From Kaistella faecalis (GTDB taxonomy: Bacteria > Bacteroidota > Bacteroidia > Flavobacteriales > Weeksellaceae), in NCBI RefSeq assembly GCF_019195395.1, contig NZ_CP078067.1:2123783-2187782 (forward strand): 64,000 nucleotides of DNA, written 5' to 3'. Under the pieces are notes generated by a model. The model was not told the origin of the DNA. It did no database searches and was given only the letters and a program-made list of their open reading frames with translations. Below are positions 53,548 to 61,806 of the stretch, in pieces. Position 1 is the first letter of the stretch. Each line of letters starts with the position of its first letter. A program made the translations under genes and the position numbers.

Positions 53548-55704
53548 ATGAAAAACATAAAAATATCTGCACTTTTCCTGTTGATGGGAAGTTTCGCACT
53601 TAACGCACAGTCTCTGAAATCTCCTGATGGTAAATTTGAAATGAATTTTCAGCTGAAAAGCGGAGTTCCGTTTTACAATCTGAAATATGATGGAAAAACC
53701 GTTGTTGAAGATTCGAAATTAGGGTTAAGACTTTTAAGAGATGGCGACATTCAGTTTGCTTCCGAAATTGAAAATAAGGACCAGAAAGGAAAAAACCTCG
53801 ACAGTGGTTTTACCAAAACCGGAGAAAAATTCGATTCCAAAAACGAATCCTGGGATCCGATTATGGGTGAGAAAAAATCCTACATCAATCATTATAACGA
53901 ACTGGCTGTAACTTTAAATCAGGATGCAAACGACAGACATATTATTGTTAAATTCAGATTGTTTAATGATGGTTTAGGTTTCAGATATGAATTCCCGGAG
54001 CAGAAAAACCTGAATTATTTTATCATCAAAGAAGAAGATTCCGAAATCGATCTTCCAACCGATATGAAAGCGTGGTGGCTAGCGGGCGATTACGATTCTC
54101 AGGAATACCAGACGCAGACCACAAACCTTTCTGAGATTCCTGCAAAATGGCCAACTTCGTATGATGGAAATGCTTCTCAGTCTTTAATTAAGAATGCTGT
54201 TCAAACTCCTTTAATGCTTAAAAAAGAAGGAAAAGATCAGCTGTATGTCAATATTTCTGAGGCTGCGGTGATCAATTATCCGGCTTCAAATTTAGAACTT
54301 GATGCTGCGAATTTTAAATTCAAAACTCATTTAACACCAGATGCACAGGGCGCGAAAGGATATATCCAAACACCTGCAGTTTCTCCGTGGAGAACAATTA
54401 TCGTCTCGCCAAAAGCCGAAGAGGTTTTAGATTCGAAAATGATTTTCAATCTGAACGAACCTACGCAGTACACCGACACTTCTTACATCAAGCCCACGAA
54501 ATACATGGGTGTTTGGTGGGAAATGATCATCGGAAAATCAAACTGGTCGTATTCAACCGCTAATAATGTTCACATCGGAAAAACTGATTTTTCTAAACTG
54601 ACGCCGAACGGAAAACACGCGGCAAATAACACCAAAGTCAAAGAGTACATCGATTTCGCTTCAGCACATGGCTTCGACGCATTGCTCATCGAAGGCTGGA
54701 ACACAGGCTGGGAAGACTGGTTCGGCCACAGCAAAGAATTTGTTTTCGATTTCATCACGCCTTATCCCGATTTCGACATCAAGATGCTGAATGATTATGC
54801 CCACTCAAAAGGAATGAAACTCATGATGCACCACGAAACTTCCGGCTCTGCCACCAACTACGAAAGATGGGCCGACAAAGCTTTCCAGCTGATGAACAAA
54901 TACGATTATCCGTCTGTGAAAACCGGTTATGTTGGGAATATTATTCCCCGTGGCGAACATCATTACTCACAGTGGACGATTAACCATTATTTAAGAATCG
55001 CAGAGAAGGCCAACGAGTATAAAATCATGGTCAACTCTCACGAATCTGTTCGTCCTACAGGTTTAAGCAGAACCTATCCGAACTGGATCGCTGCTGAGGC
55101 TGCTCGTGGAACAGAATTCGAAGCATTTGGCGGAAATAATCCGGATCATCAGACCATTCTTCCGTTCACCAGATTTATGGGAGGACCGATGGATTATACA
55201 CCTGGAATATTCCAAACCAAACTAGATTATTATTTCCCCGGCGATACAAGATTTGTGAAAACAACTTTGGTGAAGCAAATGGCACTGTATGTCGTGATGT
55301 ATTCTCCGCTCCAGATGGCGGCAGATTTGCCTGAAAATTACGCGAAACATTTAGATGCGTTCCAGTTCATCAAGGACGTTGCGGTAGATTGGGATGATAC
55401 CAAAATTCTTTCAGCAGAACCTGGCGATTATATCCACACAGCCAGAAAAGCAAAAGGCAAAGATGAGTGGTATATCGGCGGAATTACCGATGAAAACGCA
55501 AGAAATTACACCGTAGATTTCTCCTTCCTGCCAAAAGGTAAGAAGTACGAAGCCACTGTATATGCCGATGGCGACGATGCAGATTACATCAACAATCCTC
55601 AATCGTATAAGATTTACAAAAAGACGGTTACCAGCAAATCGAAATTGCCTATGAAACTCGCTAGAAGTGGCGGTTATGCGATTTCAGTGAAGCCTGTAAA
55701 ATAA
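53548..55704 (+). CDS. susB: GH97 alpha-glucosidase (SusB type)
   Basis: Periplasmic calcium-dependent enzyme of 718 residues that releases glucose from maltodextrins. Signal peptide 1-20 (ends LNAQ). An N-terminal beta-supersandwich (to about 270), a catalytic TIM barrel and a C-terminal beta domain. Residues aligning with Bacteroides SusB are present: Glu186, Glu430 (HHETSG), Glu499 (NSHES) and Glu523 (GTEFE), matching its Glu194, 439, 508 and 532 with a shift of 8-9. Keeping both Glu439 and Glu508 counterparts indicates the inverting subgroup. It sits right after susCDEF. Confidence 0.94.
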   Translation: MKNIKISALFLLMGSFALNAQSLKSPDGKFEMNFQLKSGVPFYNLKYDGKTVVEDSKLGLRLLRDGDIQFASEIENKDQKGKNLDSGFTKTGEKFDSKNESWDPIMGEKKSYINHYNELAVTLNQDANDRHIIVKFRLFNDGLGFRYEFPEQKNLNYFIIKEEDSEIDLPTDMKAWWLAGDYDSQEYQTQTTNLSEIPAKWPTSYDGNASQSLIKNAVQTPLMLKKEGKDQLYVNISEAAVINYPASNLELDAANFKFKTHLTPDAQGAKGYIQTPAVSPWRTIIVSPKAEEVLDSKMIFNLNEPTQYTDTSYIKPTKYMGVWWEMIIGKSNWSYSTANNVHIGKTDFSKLTPNGKHAANNTKVKEYIDFASAHGFDALLIEGWNTGWEDWFGHSKEFVFDFITPYPDFDIKMLNDYAHSKGMKLMMHHETSGSATNYERWADKAFQLMNKYDYPSVKTGYVGNIIPRGEHHYSQWTINHYLRIAEKANEYKIMVNSHESVRPTGLSRTYPNWIAAEAARGTEFEAFGGNNPDHQTILPFTRFMGGPMDYTPGIFQTKLDYYFPGDTRFVKTTLVKQMALYVVMYSPLQMAADLPENYAKHLDAFQFIKDVAVDWDDTKILSAEPGDYIHTARKAKGKDEWYIGGITDENARNYTVDFSFLPKGKKYEATVYADGDDADYINNPQSYKIYKKTVTSKSKLPMKLARSGGYAISVKPVK

Positions 55705-55711
55705 TTTTAGG

Positions 55712-55745
55712 GGCTTTTTGGCAGTGTCAAAAAGCCTTTTTTATT
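55712..55745 (+). terminator. Terminator of the GH97 gene
   Basis: Stem GGCTTTTTG/CAAAAAGCC with a 7-base loop and a long T run, 8 bases after the stop codon. Confidence 0.88.
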
Positions 55746-55761
55746 TTTTTATTTGAAGCTT

Positions 55762-55843
55762 TATCCCGCTGTCCGCTGTATCTTTTTTGGTGATTTCGCC
55801 CCCGCGAAAATCACCAAAAAAGGATGCCGCTTCCATCGGGGCT
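55762..55843. repeat. Hairpin-type dispersed repeat, copy 2
   Basis: Arms match copy 1 at 25281-25350 with very few changes: CCCGCTGTCCGCTGTATC on the left, GGATGCCGCTTCCATCGGGG (in part) on the right. The centre is a long near-perfect stem, TTTTTTGGTGATTTCGC paired with GCGAAAATCACCAAAAAA. No ORF. It lies between the GH97 and GH13 genes, splitting the starch locus. Confidence 0.75.
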
Positions 55844-55898
55844 AGTTACAAAAGGGTGAAAATTTGCGCTCGCTTCGCTCGCGCCTTCAAAATTTTAC

Positions 55899-55928
55899 CT
55901 TGTCAAGGTTTTAAATCTTGTCAAGGTT
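55899..55928. repeat. Direct repeat CTTGTCAAGGTT, two copies
   Basis: Two identical 12-base copies at 55899-55910 and 55917-55928, 18 bases apart, each with an internal CTTG-CAAG dyad. They lie 20-50 bases before the GH13 start. Could be an operator or a remnant of repeat spread. Confidence 0.5.
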
Positions 55929-55947
55929 CTTTCTAAAACTAATTATT

Positions 55948-57846
55948 ATGAAAAAATTATCAGCACTTTTTCTGTTCATTTCCCTCTTCGGCTTTGCCCA
56001 AATCCAGAAAGTAGAACCCGCCTTCTGGTGGAAAGGAATGAAGAATCCGGAACTCCAAATTCTGGTGTACGGAAAAGACATTTCAAAATATTCGGTAGAA
56101 TTATCCAATAGTATTCAGGTCAAAGACCTTACGAAAACCGAAAACCCAAACTACGTTTTCATCACGGTAAATACCGATGAAATCAACACTTCTTCCTTTA
56201 AGATTAATTTTAAAGAAAAGAATAAAGTAAGATATTCTTACAATTACGAACTGAAGAACAGAAAACCCGGTTCAGCCGATAGAAATTCATTCACTTCAAA
56301 AGACGTAATGTATTTAATCATGCCGGACAGGTTTGCCAACGGAGATCCATCCAATGATTCGCAGAAAAACCTTACGGATAAAGCAAACAGAAGTGCTCCA
56401 AACGGAAGACACGGCGGCGATCTGCGCGGAATCATCAATAACCTGGATTATCTGAAAAACCTTGGCGCAACTGCACTTTGGTTAACTCCGGCAAATGAAG
56501 ACAACGAAAAACAGACTTCCTATCACGGTTATGCGCAGACCGATTTATACAAAATCGACGGCCGTTACGGAACCAACGAAGAATACGTGGAGCTTTCGCG
56601 CGAACTACAGAAACGCGGCATGATGCTCATTCAGGATTATGTGACCAATCATTGGGGAATTTCTCACTGGCTTATTCAGGATTTACCGACAAAAGACTGG
56701 ATTCATCAGTTCGCGGATGGTGAAGGAAAGTACGGTTTCAAACGTTCCAACTACAGAACCACTTCACAGTTCGACACCAATGTAGCTGAAATAGACAAAA
56801 AAGAAGCATTGAACGGCTGGTTCGATACCACGATGCCCGACTTAAATCAGAGCAATCCTTTGGTTTTAAAATATCTTACCCAAAACGCCATCTGGTGGAT
56901 TGAATATGCTGAACTCGGCGGTTTACGCGTTGACACTTATCCGTACAACGACAAAGTAGCGATGGCAAAATGGGCAAAAGCAATTACTGATGAATATCCT
57001 AAATTTAATATTGTCGGCGAAGCCTGGATGTATAATCCGGCGCACGTTTCGTACTGGCAGAAAGATTCTAAAATCGGTGAGATTGACGGTTATAACTCCA
57101 ATCTTCCGTCAGTGATGGATTTTACGCTCTATACAGATCTTCCCTCAGCTTTGAAAGAAGAGGAGAGCTGGGACAAAGGAATGATTAAAATTTACAATTC
57201 CTTCGGCAACGATTTCCTGTATCCCGACATCAACAATATTCTGGTGTTTTTCGAAAATCACGATACAGAAAGATTAAACGAAATCTTCAACGGAGATTCG
57301 CGCTATTACAAAATGGCTATGACATTGATCTCCACCGTACGTGGAATTCCGCAGATTTATTACGGGTCAGAAATCGGTATGCGTGGCGAAAAATCCAAAG
57401 GTGATGCCGATATCAGAAGAGATTTTCCGGGCGGCTGGAAAGGTGATCCACAAAATGCTTTCAACCCTGCAACCCAAACTGCAGAACAGAAAGATTTCCA
57501 TGATTTTACCCAGAAAGTTTTAACCTGGAGAAAAGGAAAAGACGTGATCCACACCGGAAAAACAAAACATTACATGCCGAAAGACAAGGTGTATGTTTAT
57601 TTCCGTTACAACGAGCCGGTTGGGACAAGTCGCGAATTGTCTAAAAAGAACGCCGCCAATGAAAAAGTAATGGTCGTAATCAACAACAACGAAAAAGAAC
57701 AGACTTTCGATCTGAGCCGCTTTGCCGAATCATTAGAAGGAGTTTCTACGGGAAAGGATATTATTTCCGGAAAAGATTTTGTGGTGACTTCGAAAAATAA
57801 ATTGACGGTTTCAGGAAAATCTTCTTTAATTTTAGAACTTAATTAA
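55948..57846 (+). CDS. GH13 alpha-amylase / neopullulanase-like enzyme (SusA role)
   Basis: Secreted or periplasmic enzyme of 632 residues cleaving alpha-1,4 links in maltodextrins or pullulan. Signal peptide 1-17 (ends GFAQ). An N-terminal Ig-like domain (to about 115) as in cyclomaltodextrinase, then the barrel: DYVTNH (Asp230-His235), nucleophile Asp329 (LRVDTYP), acid/base Glu358 (VGEAW) and Asp439 (ENHD). A C-terminal beta domain closes it. Start is ATG 55948; an upstream TTG lies in the direct repeat and is rejected. No T9SS tail, so periplasmic as for SusA; exact product specificity unknown. Confidence 0.93.
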   Translation: MKKLSALFLFISLFGFAQIQKVEPAFWWKGMKNPELQILVYGKDISKYSVELSNSIQVKDLTKTENPNYVFITVNTDEINTSSFKINFKEKNKVRYSYNYELKNRKPGSADRNSFTSKDVMYLIMPDRFANGDPSNDSQKNLTDKANRSAPNGRHGGDLRGIINNLDYLKNLGATALWLTPANEDNEKQTSYHGYAQTDLYKIDGRYGTNEEYVELSRELQKRGMMLIQDYVTNHWGISHWLIQDLPTKDWIHQFADGEGKYGFKRSNYRTTSQFDTNVAEIDKKEALNGWFDTTMPDLNQSNPLVLKYLTQNAIWWIEYAELGGLRVDTYPYNDKVAMAKWAKAITDEYPKFNIVGEAWMYNPAHVSYWQKDSKIGEIDGYNSNLPSVMDFTLYTDLPSALKEEESWDKGMIKIYNSFGNDFLYPDINNILVFFENHDTERLNEIFNGDSRYYKMAMTLISTVRGIPQIYYGSEIGMRGEKSKGDADIRRDFPGGWKGDPQNAFNPATQTAEQKDFHDFTQKVLTWRKGKDVIHTGKTKHYMPKDKVYVYFRYNEPVGTSRELSKKNAANEKVMVVINNNEKEQTFDLSRFAESLEGVSTGKDIISGKDFVVTSKNKLTVSGKSSLILELN

Positions 57847-57870
57847 TAAGCACCTTTAAAAATTATTGAG

Positions 57871-58395
57871 ATGAAAAAAACAACTTTTCTTGGAATCGTA
57901 CTGCTCCTTTTTGCTTTCTCGGTAAACCTTCATGCCCAAACCAAAGGCTTCTACGAAAATGTTCAGAAGAAAAACATCAGCAAAGTTCTTGATGATCTTA
58001 ATGCATTCGCCGCTGCCGCAGATTATAAAAATTATTTCGATCTGTACGCAGAAGAATCCACTTTCATCGGTACCGATGCCACCGAAGTCTGGAATAAAAA
58101 AGAGTTCATGGTTTGGGCAAAGCCGTTTTTCGATAAAGGCAAAGCCTGGAACTTCACATCGCTGAAAAGAAACATCACTTTCAGCAAAGACGGAACTTAT
58201 GCCTGGTTCGATGAAATTCTCGATACCCAGATGAAAATCTGCCGCGGCTCCGGCGTCCTCGAAAAGATTGGCGGTAAGTGGAAAATCAGACAGTATGTTT
58301 TATCCACCACAGTTCCGAATGATATCATCGATGAGGTTACCAAAATGAAAGCTCCCATCGAGGACGGAATGATTTTAGAATTCAGGAAAAAATAA
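57871..58395 (+). CDS. Secreted SnoaL/NTF2-like (DUF4440) protein
   Basis: Exported protein of 174 residues. Signal peptide 1-22 (ends LHAQ). The mature part is an NTF2-like cone fold: YKNYFDLYAEESTFIGTDAT, WNKKEFMVWAKPFFDKGKAW and GVLEKIGGKWKIRQYVLS. The fold is shared by enzymes and binding proteins alike. It is between the GH13 gene (24-base gap) and the sugar transporter (30-base gap), so it belongs to the starch transcript; its role there is unknown. Confidence 0.83.
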   Translation: MKKTTFLGIVLLLFAFSVNLHAQTKGFYENVQKKNISKVLDDLNAFAAAADYKNYFDLYAEESTFIGTDATEVWNKKEFMVWAKPFFDKGKAWNFTSLKRNITFSKDGTYAWFDEILDTQMKICRGSGVLEKIGGKWKIRQYVLSTTVPNDIIDEVTKMKAPIEDGMILEFRKK

Positions 58396-58425
58396 AAATT
58401 CATATTGACTTCATTACAATAAATT

Positions 58426-59811
58426 ATGGCTAAAAAAATAAAACCGAATCTCAGTATCGCCCAAATCATCAACATGAGTATGGGGTTTTTGGGAATCCAG
58501 ATGGCATTTGGACTGCAGAACGGAAACGCGAGTAGAATCCTTGCAAACCTGGGAGCAGATGTTCACGAACTTTCCTGGTTCTGGCTGGTAGCACCAATTA
58601 CGGGCCTCATTGTGCAGCCAATTATCGGACACATGGGCGATAATACCTGGAGCCCGCTCGGCAGAAGAAAACCGTATTTCCTCATTGGCGCAGTGCTTTG
58701 CGCAATCGGATTGGTTCTTTTACCCAACGCCGCCTCAGTAACCCATTTAATCGCAGCCAACGTTTTATTGCTGGCCGTAATCTTCTTAGCAATGATGGAT
58801 TTTTCCGTGAATATCGCCATGGAACCGTTCCGTGCATTGGTCGGGGATATGCTGCCGAAACATCAGGGAACGCTGGGTTTTTCCATCCAGACCATCTTAA
58901 TCGGAGTCGGAGCCGTTATCGGTTCAGAAATGCCGAACTGGCTTACCAAAATGGGCGTATCCAATGTCGCACCCGAAGGTTATGTGGCAGATAACGTGAT
59001 TTACGCATTTTATGTGGGCGCAGCGGTTTTAATTGCCTCCATTTTATACACCATTTTTACCACCAAAGAATATTCTCCAAAAGAATTTGCAGAATTTGAG
59101 GGCCGCGACGAAGCAGCAGAACACAGTTCTAAGTTTTCAGATATGTTTAAGGATTTTGCGAAAATTCCTTCACTGATGAAAAAATTGGGTGCCGTGCAGT
59201 TTTTCTCCTGGTTTGCTCTTTTTACCATGTGGGTTTTTACCACAAGTGCTTTAGCGACTCACCATTTCGGACTTGCGCCTGATGATACTACCTCTGCAGA
59301 ATTTAATAAGGCAGGTGATTTAACCGGACATTTATTTGGTCTCTATAATTTATTTGCGATTCCGTTTGCGTTTCTTTTAACTCCAATTGCTAAAGCGATC
59401 GGTAAAAAACAGACTCATGCTTTGGCACTCTTTTCCGGAGGATTGGGACTAATTTCCATGTTTTTCATTAAAGATACCGGCATGCTTTGGATCTCAATGA
59501 TCGGTCTTGGATTCGCTTGGGCGAGTATTCTGGCAATGCCTTATGCGATGCTTATTGATGCGATTCCACAAAGAAAAATGGGCGTTTATATGGGAATTTT
59601 CAACTTCTTTATTGTGATGCCCCAAATCGTTAACGGAATTTTCGGCGGACCGATTGTGAAAAATCTTTTCGGAAACATGGCCATCGATTACGTTGTAGTA
59701 GGCGGAGTATGTCTCATCATTGCATCAGCTGTAACCATGTTTTTAATTAAAGGCGAAGGCAAAGAATCTGAAAAAGAACTCGAAGAAGAAATCCAGCAGG
59801 TTCATTTTTAA
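58426..59811 (+). CDS. MFS sugar (maltose/glucose-type) transporter
   Basis: Inner-membrane transporter of 461 residues with about 12 helices in the sugar:cation symporter (SLC45/GPH-like) group. SMGFLGIQMAFGLQNGNASR (about 17-36) and GHMGDNTWSPLGRRKPYFLI (in part, the GDxxxxxxGRR loop between helices 2 and 3) are typical. Given the gene order it should carry maltose or glucose released in the periplasm into the cell, the counterpart of MFS maltose transporters seen in other flavobacterial starch loci. Last gene of the locus; a terminator follows. Confidence 0.9.
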   Translation: MAKKIKPNLSIAQIINMSMGFLGIQMAFGLQNGNASRILANLGADVHELSWFWLVAPITGLIVQPIIGHMGDNTWSPLGRRKPYFLIGAVLCAIGLVLLPNAASVTHLIAANVLLLAVIFLAMMDFSVNIAMEPFRALVGDMLPKHQGTLGFSIQTILIGVGAVIGSEMPNWLTKMGVSNVAPEGYVADNVIYAFYVGAAVLIASILYTIFTTKEYSPKEFAEFEGRDEAAEHSSKFSDMFKDFAKIPSLMKKLGAVQFFSWFALFTMWVFTTSALATHHFGLAPDDTTSAEFNKAGDLTGHLFGLYNLFAIPFAFLLTPIAKAIGKKQTHALALFSGGLGLISMFFIKDTGMLWISMIGLGFAWASILAMPYAMLIDAIPQRKMGVYMGIFNFFIVMPQIVNGIFGGPIVKNLFGNMAIDYVVVGGVCLIIASAVTMFLIKGEGKESEKELEEEIQQVHF

Positions 59812-59859
59812 TCAAAATTCCCGCAAAGTCGGCAAATTCTACAATAAAAACATAAATCT

Positions 59860-59895
59860 AAAATCCTTAAAGCCTCAAAAACTTTAAGGATTTTT
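59860..59895 (+). terminator. Terminator of the starch locus
   Basis: Perfect 12-base stem AAATCCTTAAAG/CTTTAAGGATTT with a 9-base loop and a T run, 49 bases after the transporter stop. Confidence 0.88.
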
Positions 59896-59933
59896 CTTTG
59901 TGCTTTTTCAAATGAATCTCAATCCTCAAATTT

Positions 59934-60290
59934 ACATTCTTGCCTGACAAAACCACATTTTCGCCTCCGTAAATAACATTCCTGCTTACGAAAGTTCAAT
60001 TCTTGTCACCGCAGGTAACATTTTTGCCCCCGTAACTAACATTCTTGTCTAACGAAGTAACATTCTTGCCTAACAAAACAACATTGTTGCATAACGAAGT
60101 AACATTATCGCGTAACGAAACAACATTCTTGCCTAACGAAACAACATTCTTGCCTAACGAAACAACATTCTTGTCTTACGAAGTAACATTCTTGCCTAAC
60201 GAACTAACATTCTCGCGTAACAAAACAACATTCTTGCATAACGAAGTAACATTCTCGCGTAACGAAACAACATTCTTGCTTTCGTAATCA
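59934..60290. repeat. Tandem array of 17 units of 21 bases
   Basis: The block between the transporter terminator and the third pirin is 17 head-to-tail units of exactly 21 bases with no indels. The consensus is ACATTCTTGCCTAACGAA followed by ACA or GTA. Units 10 and 11 (60123-60164) are identical; outer units (1-5 and 17) are more diverged. Some central units alternate an ACA ending with a GTA ending. An open frame (TFLPNET repeats) crosses the middle only from a TTG at 60045, and units 2, 5 and 17 carry in-frame TAA stops, so coding is unlikely. The unit equals two turns of DNA. Confidence 0.93.
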
Positions 60291-60445
60291 ATATTTTCTG
60301 CGCTCACACACCATACTCAAAAGAAAACAGCCGTATGAGATTTAGATGGTCAGGTTTATCACATCATGAACTTATCTTAAATCAATGTTTATAGAGTCCT
60401 AATACTCTAAATTTGTACTATTAAATCACTAAAACAATCAAAAAA

Positions 60446-61159
60446 ATGAAAACAGTTTATCATAAAGCAGACACCAGAGGTTTCGCCGATCATGGCTGGT
60501 TGAAATCTCATCATACCTTCAGTTTCGCCAATTACTACAATCCGGAAAGAATGAGTTTCGGGGTTTTACGGGTTTTGAATGACGATCAGGTCGCTTCCGG
60601 AATGGGTTTCGGTACGCATCCGCACCGCGATATGGAAATTATTTCTATTCCGATGGAAGGCGATCTGGAGCATAAAGATTCCATGGGAACTACCGCGGTG
60701 ATCAGAAATGGTGAAATTCAGGTCATGAGCGCCGGAACCGGAGTTCAGCACAGCGAATACAACAAAAACAAAGACGGACTCGTGAAATTTTTACAGATTT
60801 GGGTCATTCCGAATAAGATGAATGTTACACCGCGTTACGACCAGATCAGCATTAAAGAAAATGAGAAGATCAACGATTTTCAGCAGATTCTATCGCCAAA
60901 TCCCGATGACGAAGGAGTATGGATTCATCAGAATGCATGGTTTAATCTGGCAAAATTTGAAAAAGGCAACGCCAAAGAATACAGAATTCACGACGCCAAA
61001 AACGGAGTTTATGTTTTTGTTTTAAAGGGCTCCGCAAAAATTGGCGACCAAACCCTCGCAACCAGAGACGGTTTTGGAACCTGGGAAACTGAATCTTTTA
61101 CGCTGGAAGCTCTTGAAGATTCAGAAGTTTTACTGATGGAAGTTCCCATGCAATTATAA
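60446..61159 (+). CDS. Pirin family protein, YhhW-type (third copy)
   Basis: Cytoplasmic pirin of 237 residues, the short quercetinase-like form. HPHRDMEIISI gives His58 and His60, QHSEYN gives His102 and Glu104, the full metal set. The N-terminus MKTVYHKADTRGFADHGWLK-SHHTFSF (in part) is the YhhW signature. Unlike the pirins at 520 and 3270 it belongs to the enzyme-like branch, and dioxygenase activity on flavonoids is known for YhhW. A TAAATTTG box lies at 60408-60415. The FMN reductase gene begins 40 bases after its stop. Confidence 0.92.
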   Translation: MKTVYHKADTRGFADHGWLKSHHTFSFANYYNPERMSFGVLRVLNDDQVASGMGFGTHPHRDMEIISIPMEGDLEHKDSMGTTAVIRNGEIQVMSAGTGVQHSEYNKNKDGLVKFLQIWVIPNKMNVTPRYDQISIKENEKINDFQQILSPNPDDEGVWIHQNAWFNLAKFEKGNAKEYRIHDAKNGVYVFVLKGSAKIGDQTLATRDGFGTWETESFTLEALEDSEVLLMEVPMQL

Positions 61160-61199
61160 TTAAATGCATTAAATTTGAATGACAAATTAAATTTAAACT

Positions 61200-61736
61200 A
61201 TGAAAATATTAGCTTTTGCCGGAAGCAATTCCACTGTTTCGATCAATAAAAAACTGGTCACTTTTGCATCCACATTTTTTCATGATGATGAAGTTGAAAT
61301 CCTTGATCTGAATGATTTCGAAATGCCCATCTACAAACGTGAAATCGAACTTGAAAACGGAATTCCCCAAAAAGCCCTCGATTTTGCTGCTAAAATTGAT
61401 GAATGTGACCTGATCCTTTTATCCACTCCGGAAAACAACGGAAATTTCCCGGCAGTTTTTAAAAATCTCATGGATTGGATTTCTAGAATTAAAGGCAGAA
61501 AAATTTTTGGCGGAAAACCGATGTTTCTTATGGCAACTTCTGACGGAGGCCGCGGCGGCGCAAGTGTGCTAGAAATTGCTGAGAAACGTTTTCCTTTTGA
61601 CGGTGCTGAAGTGCTTGAGATTTTTTCGCTTCCCAAATTCAGCGAATATTTTGATGCTGAAAAAGGAATTGTTAATGAAGAAAAACTTGAGGAGTTTAAA
61701 GAAAAAGTTCAGAAAGTAAAACTGAAATTCTCTTGA
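61200..61736 (+). CDS. NADPH-dependent FMN reductase-like flavoprotein
   Basis: Cytoplasmic flavodoxin-fold protein of 178 residues. The phosphate loop AFAGSNSTVSINKKL (5-19), LLSTPENNGNFPAVFKNLMDWISR (in part, about 79-98) and the MATSDGGRGGASVLEIAEKR segment are those of the NADPH-dependent FMN reductase family (azoreductase and chromate or quinone reductases included). It is co-oriented with the pirin gene 40 bases upstream, so the two probably act together in flavonoid, quinone or redox chemistry. Substrate unknown. Confidence 0.9.
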   Translation: MKILAFAGSNSTVSINKKLVTFASTFFHDDEVEILDLNDFEMPIYKREIELENGIPQKALDFAAKIDECDLILLSTPENNGNFPAVFKNLMDWISRIKGRKIFGGKPMFLMATSDGGRGGASVLEIAEKRFPFDGAEVLEIFSLPKFSEYFDAEKGIVNEEKLEEFKEKVQKVKLKFS

Positions 61737-61754
61737 AAAATAGGTTTAAAACAG

Positions 61755-61788
61755 AAAGAGCGGACTTTTTAGTCCGCTCTTTTTTTTT
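61755..61788 (+). terminator. Terminator of the pirin-FMN reductase operon
   Basis: Perfect 12-base stem AAAGAGCGGACT/AGTCCGCTCTTT with a 4-base loop and T run, 19 bases after the stop codon. Confidence 0.9.
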
Positions 61789-61806
61789 ATAAATTTTTAA
61801 GTTCTA

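Noticed and set aside
55852-55890. Hairpin in the GCGCTCGCTTCGCTCGCGC stretch before the GH13 gene
   Set aside because: The two halves are more direct than inverted repeats and give only a four-base stem; no T run follows.
60045-60287. Protein of TFLPNET heptad repeats
   Set aside because: The only start is a TTG in the array, stops lie in frame in units 2, 5 and 17, and no ribosome or promoter signal is seen. The open frame follows from a repeat unit divisible by three.
59934-60290. CRISPR array
   Set aside because: Units are 21 bases with no unique spacers between them, and no cas genes are near. It is a plain tandem repeat.
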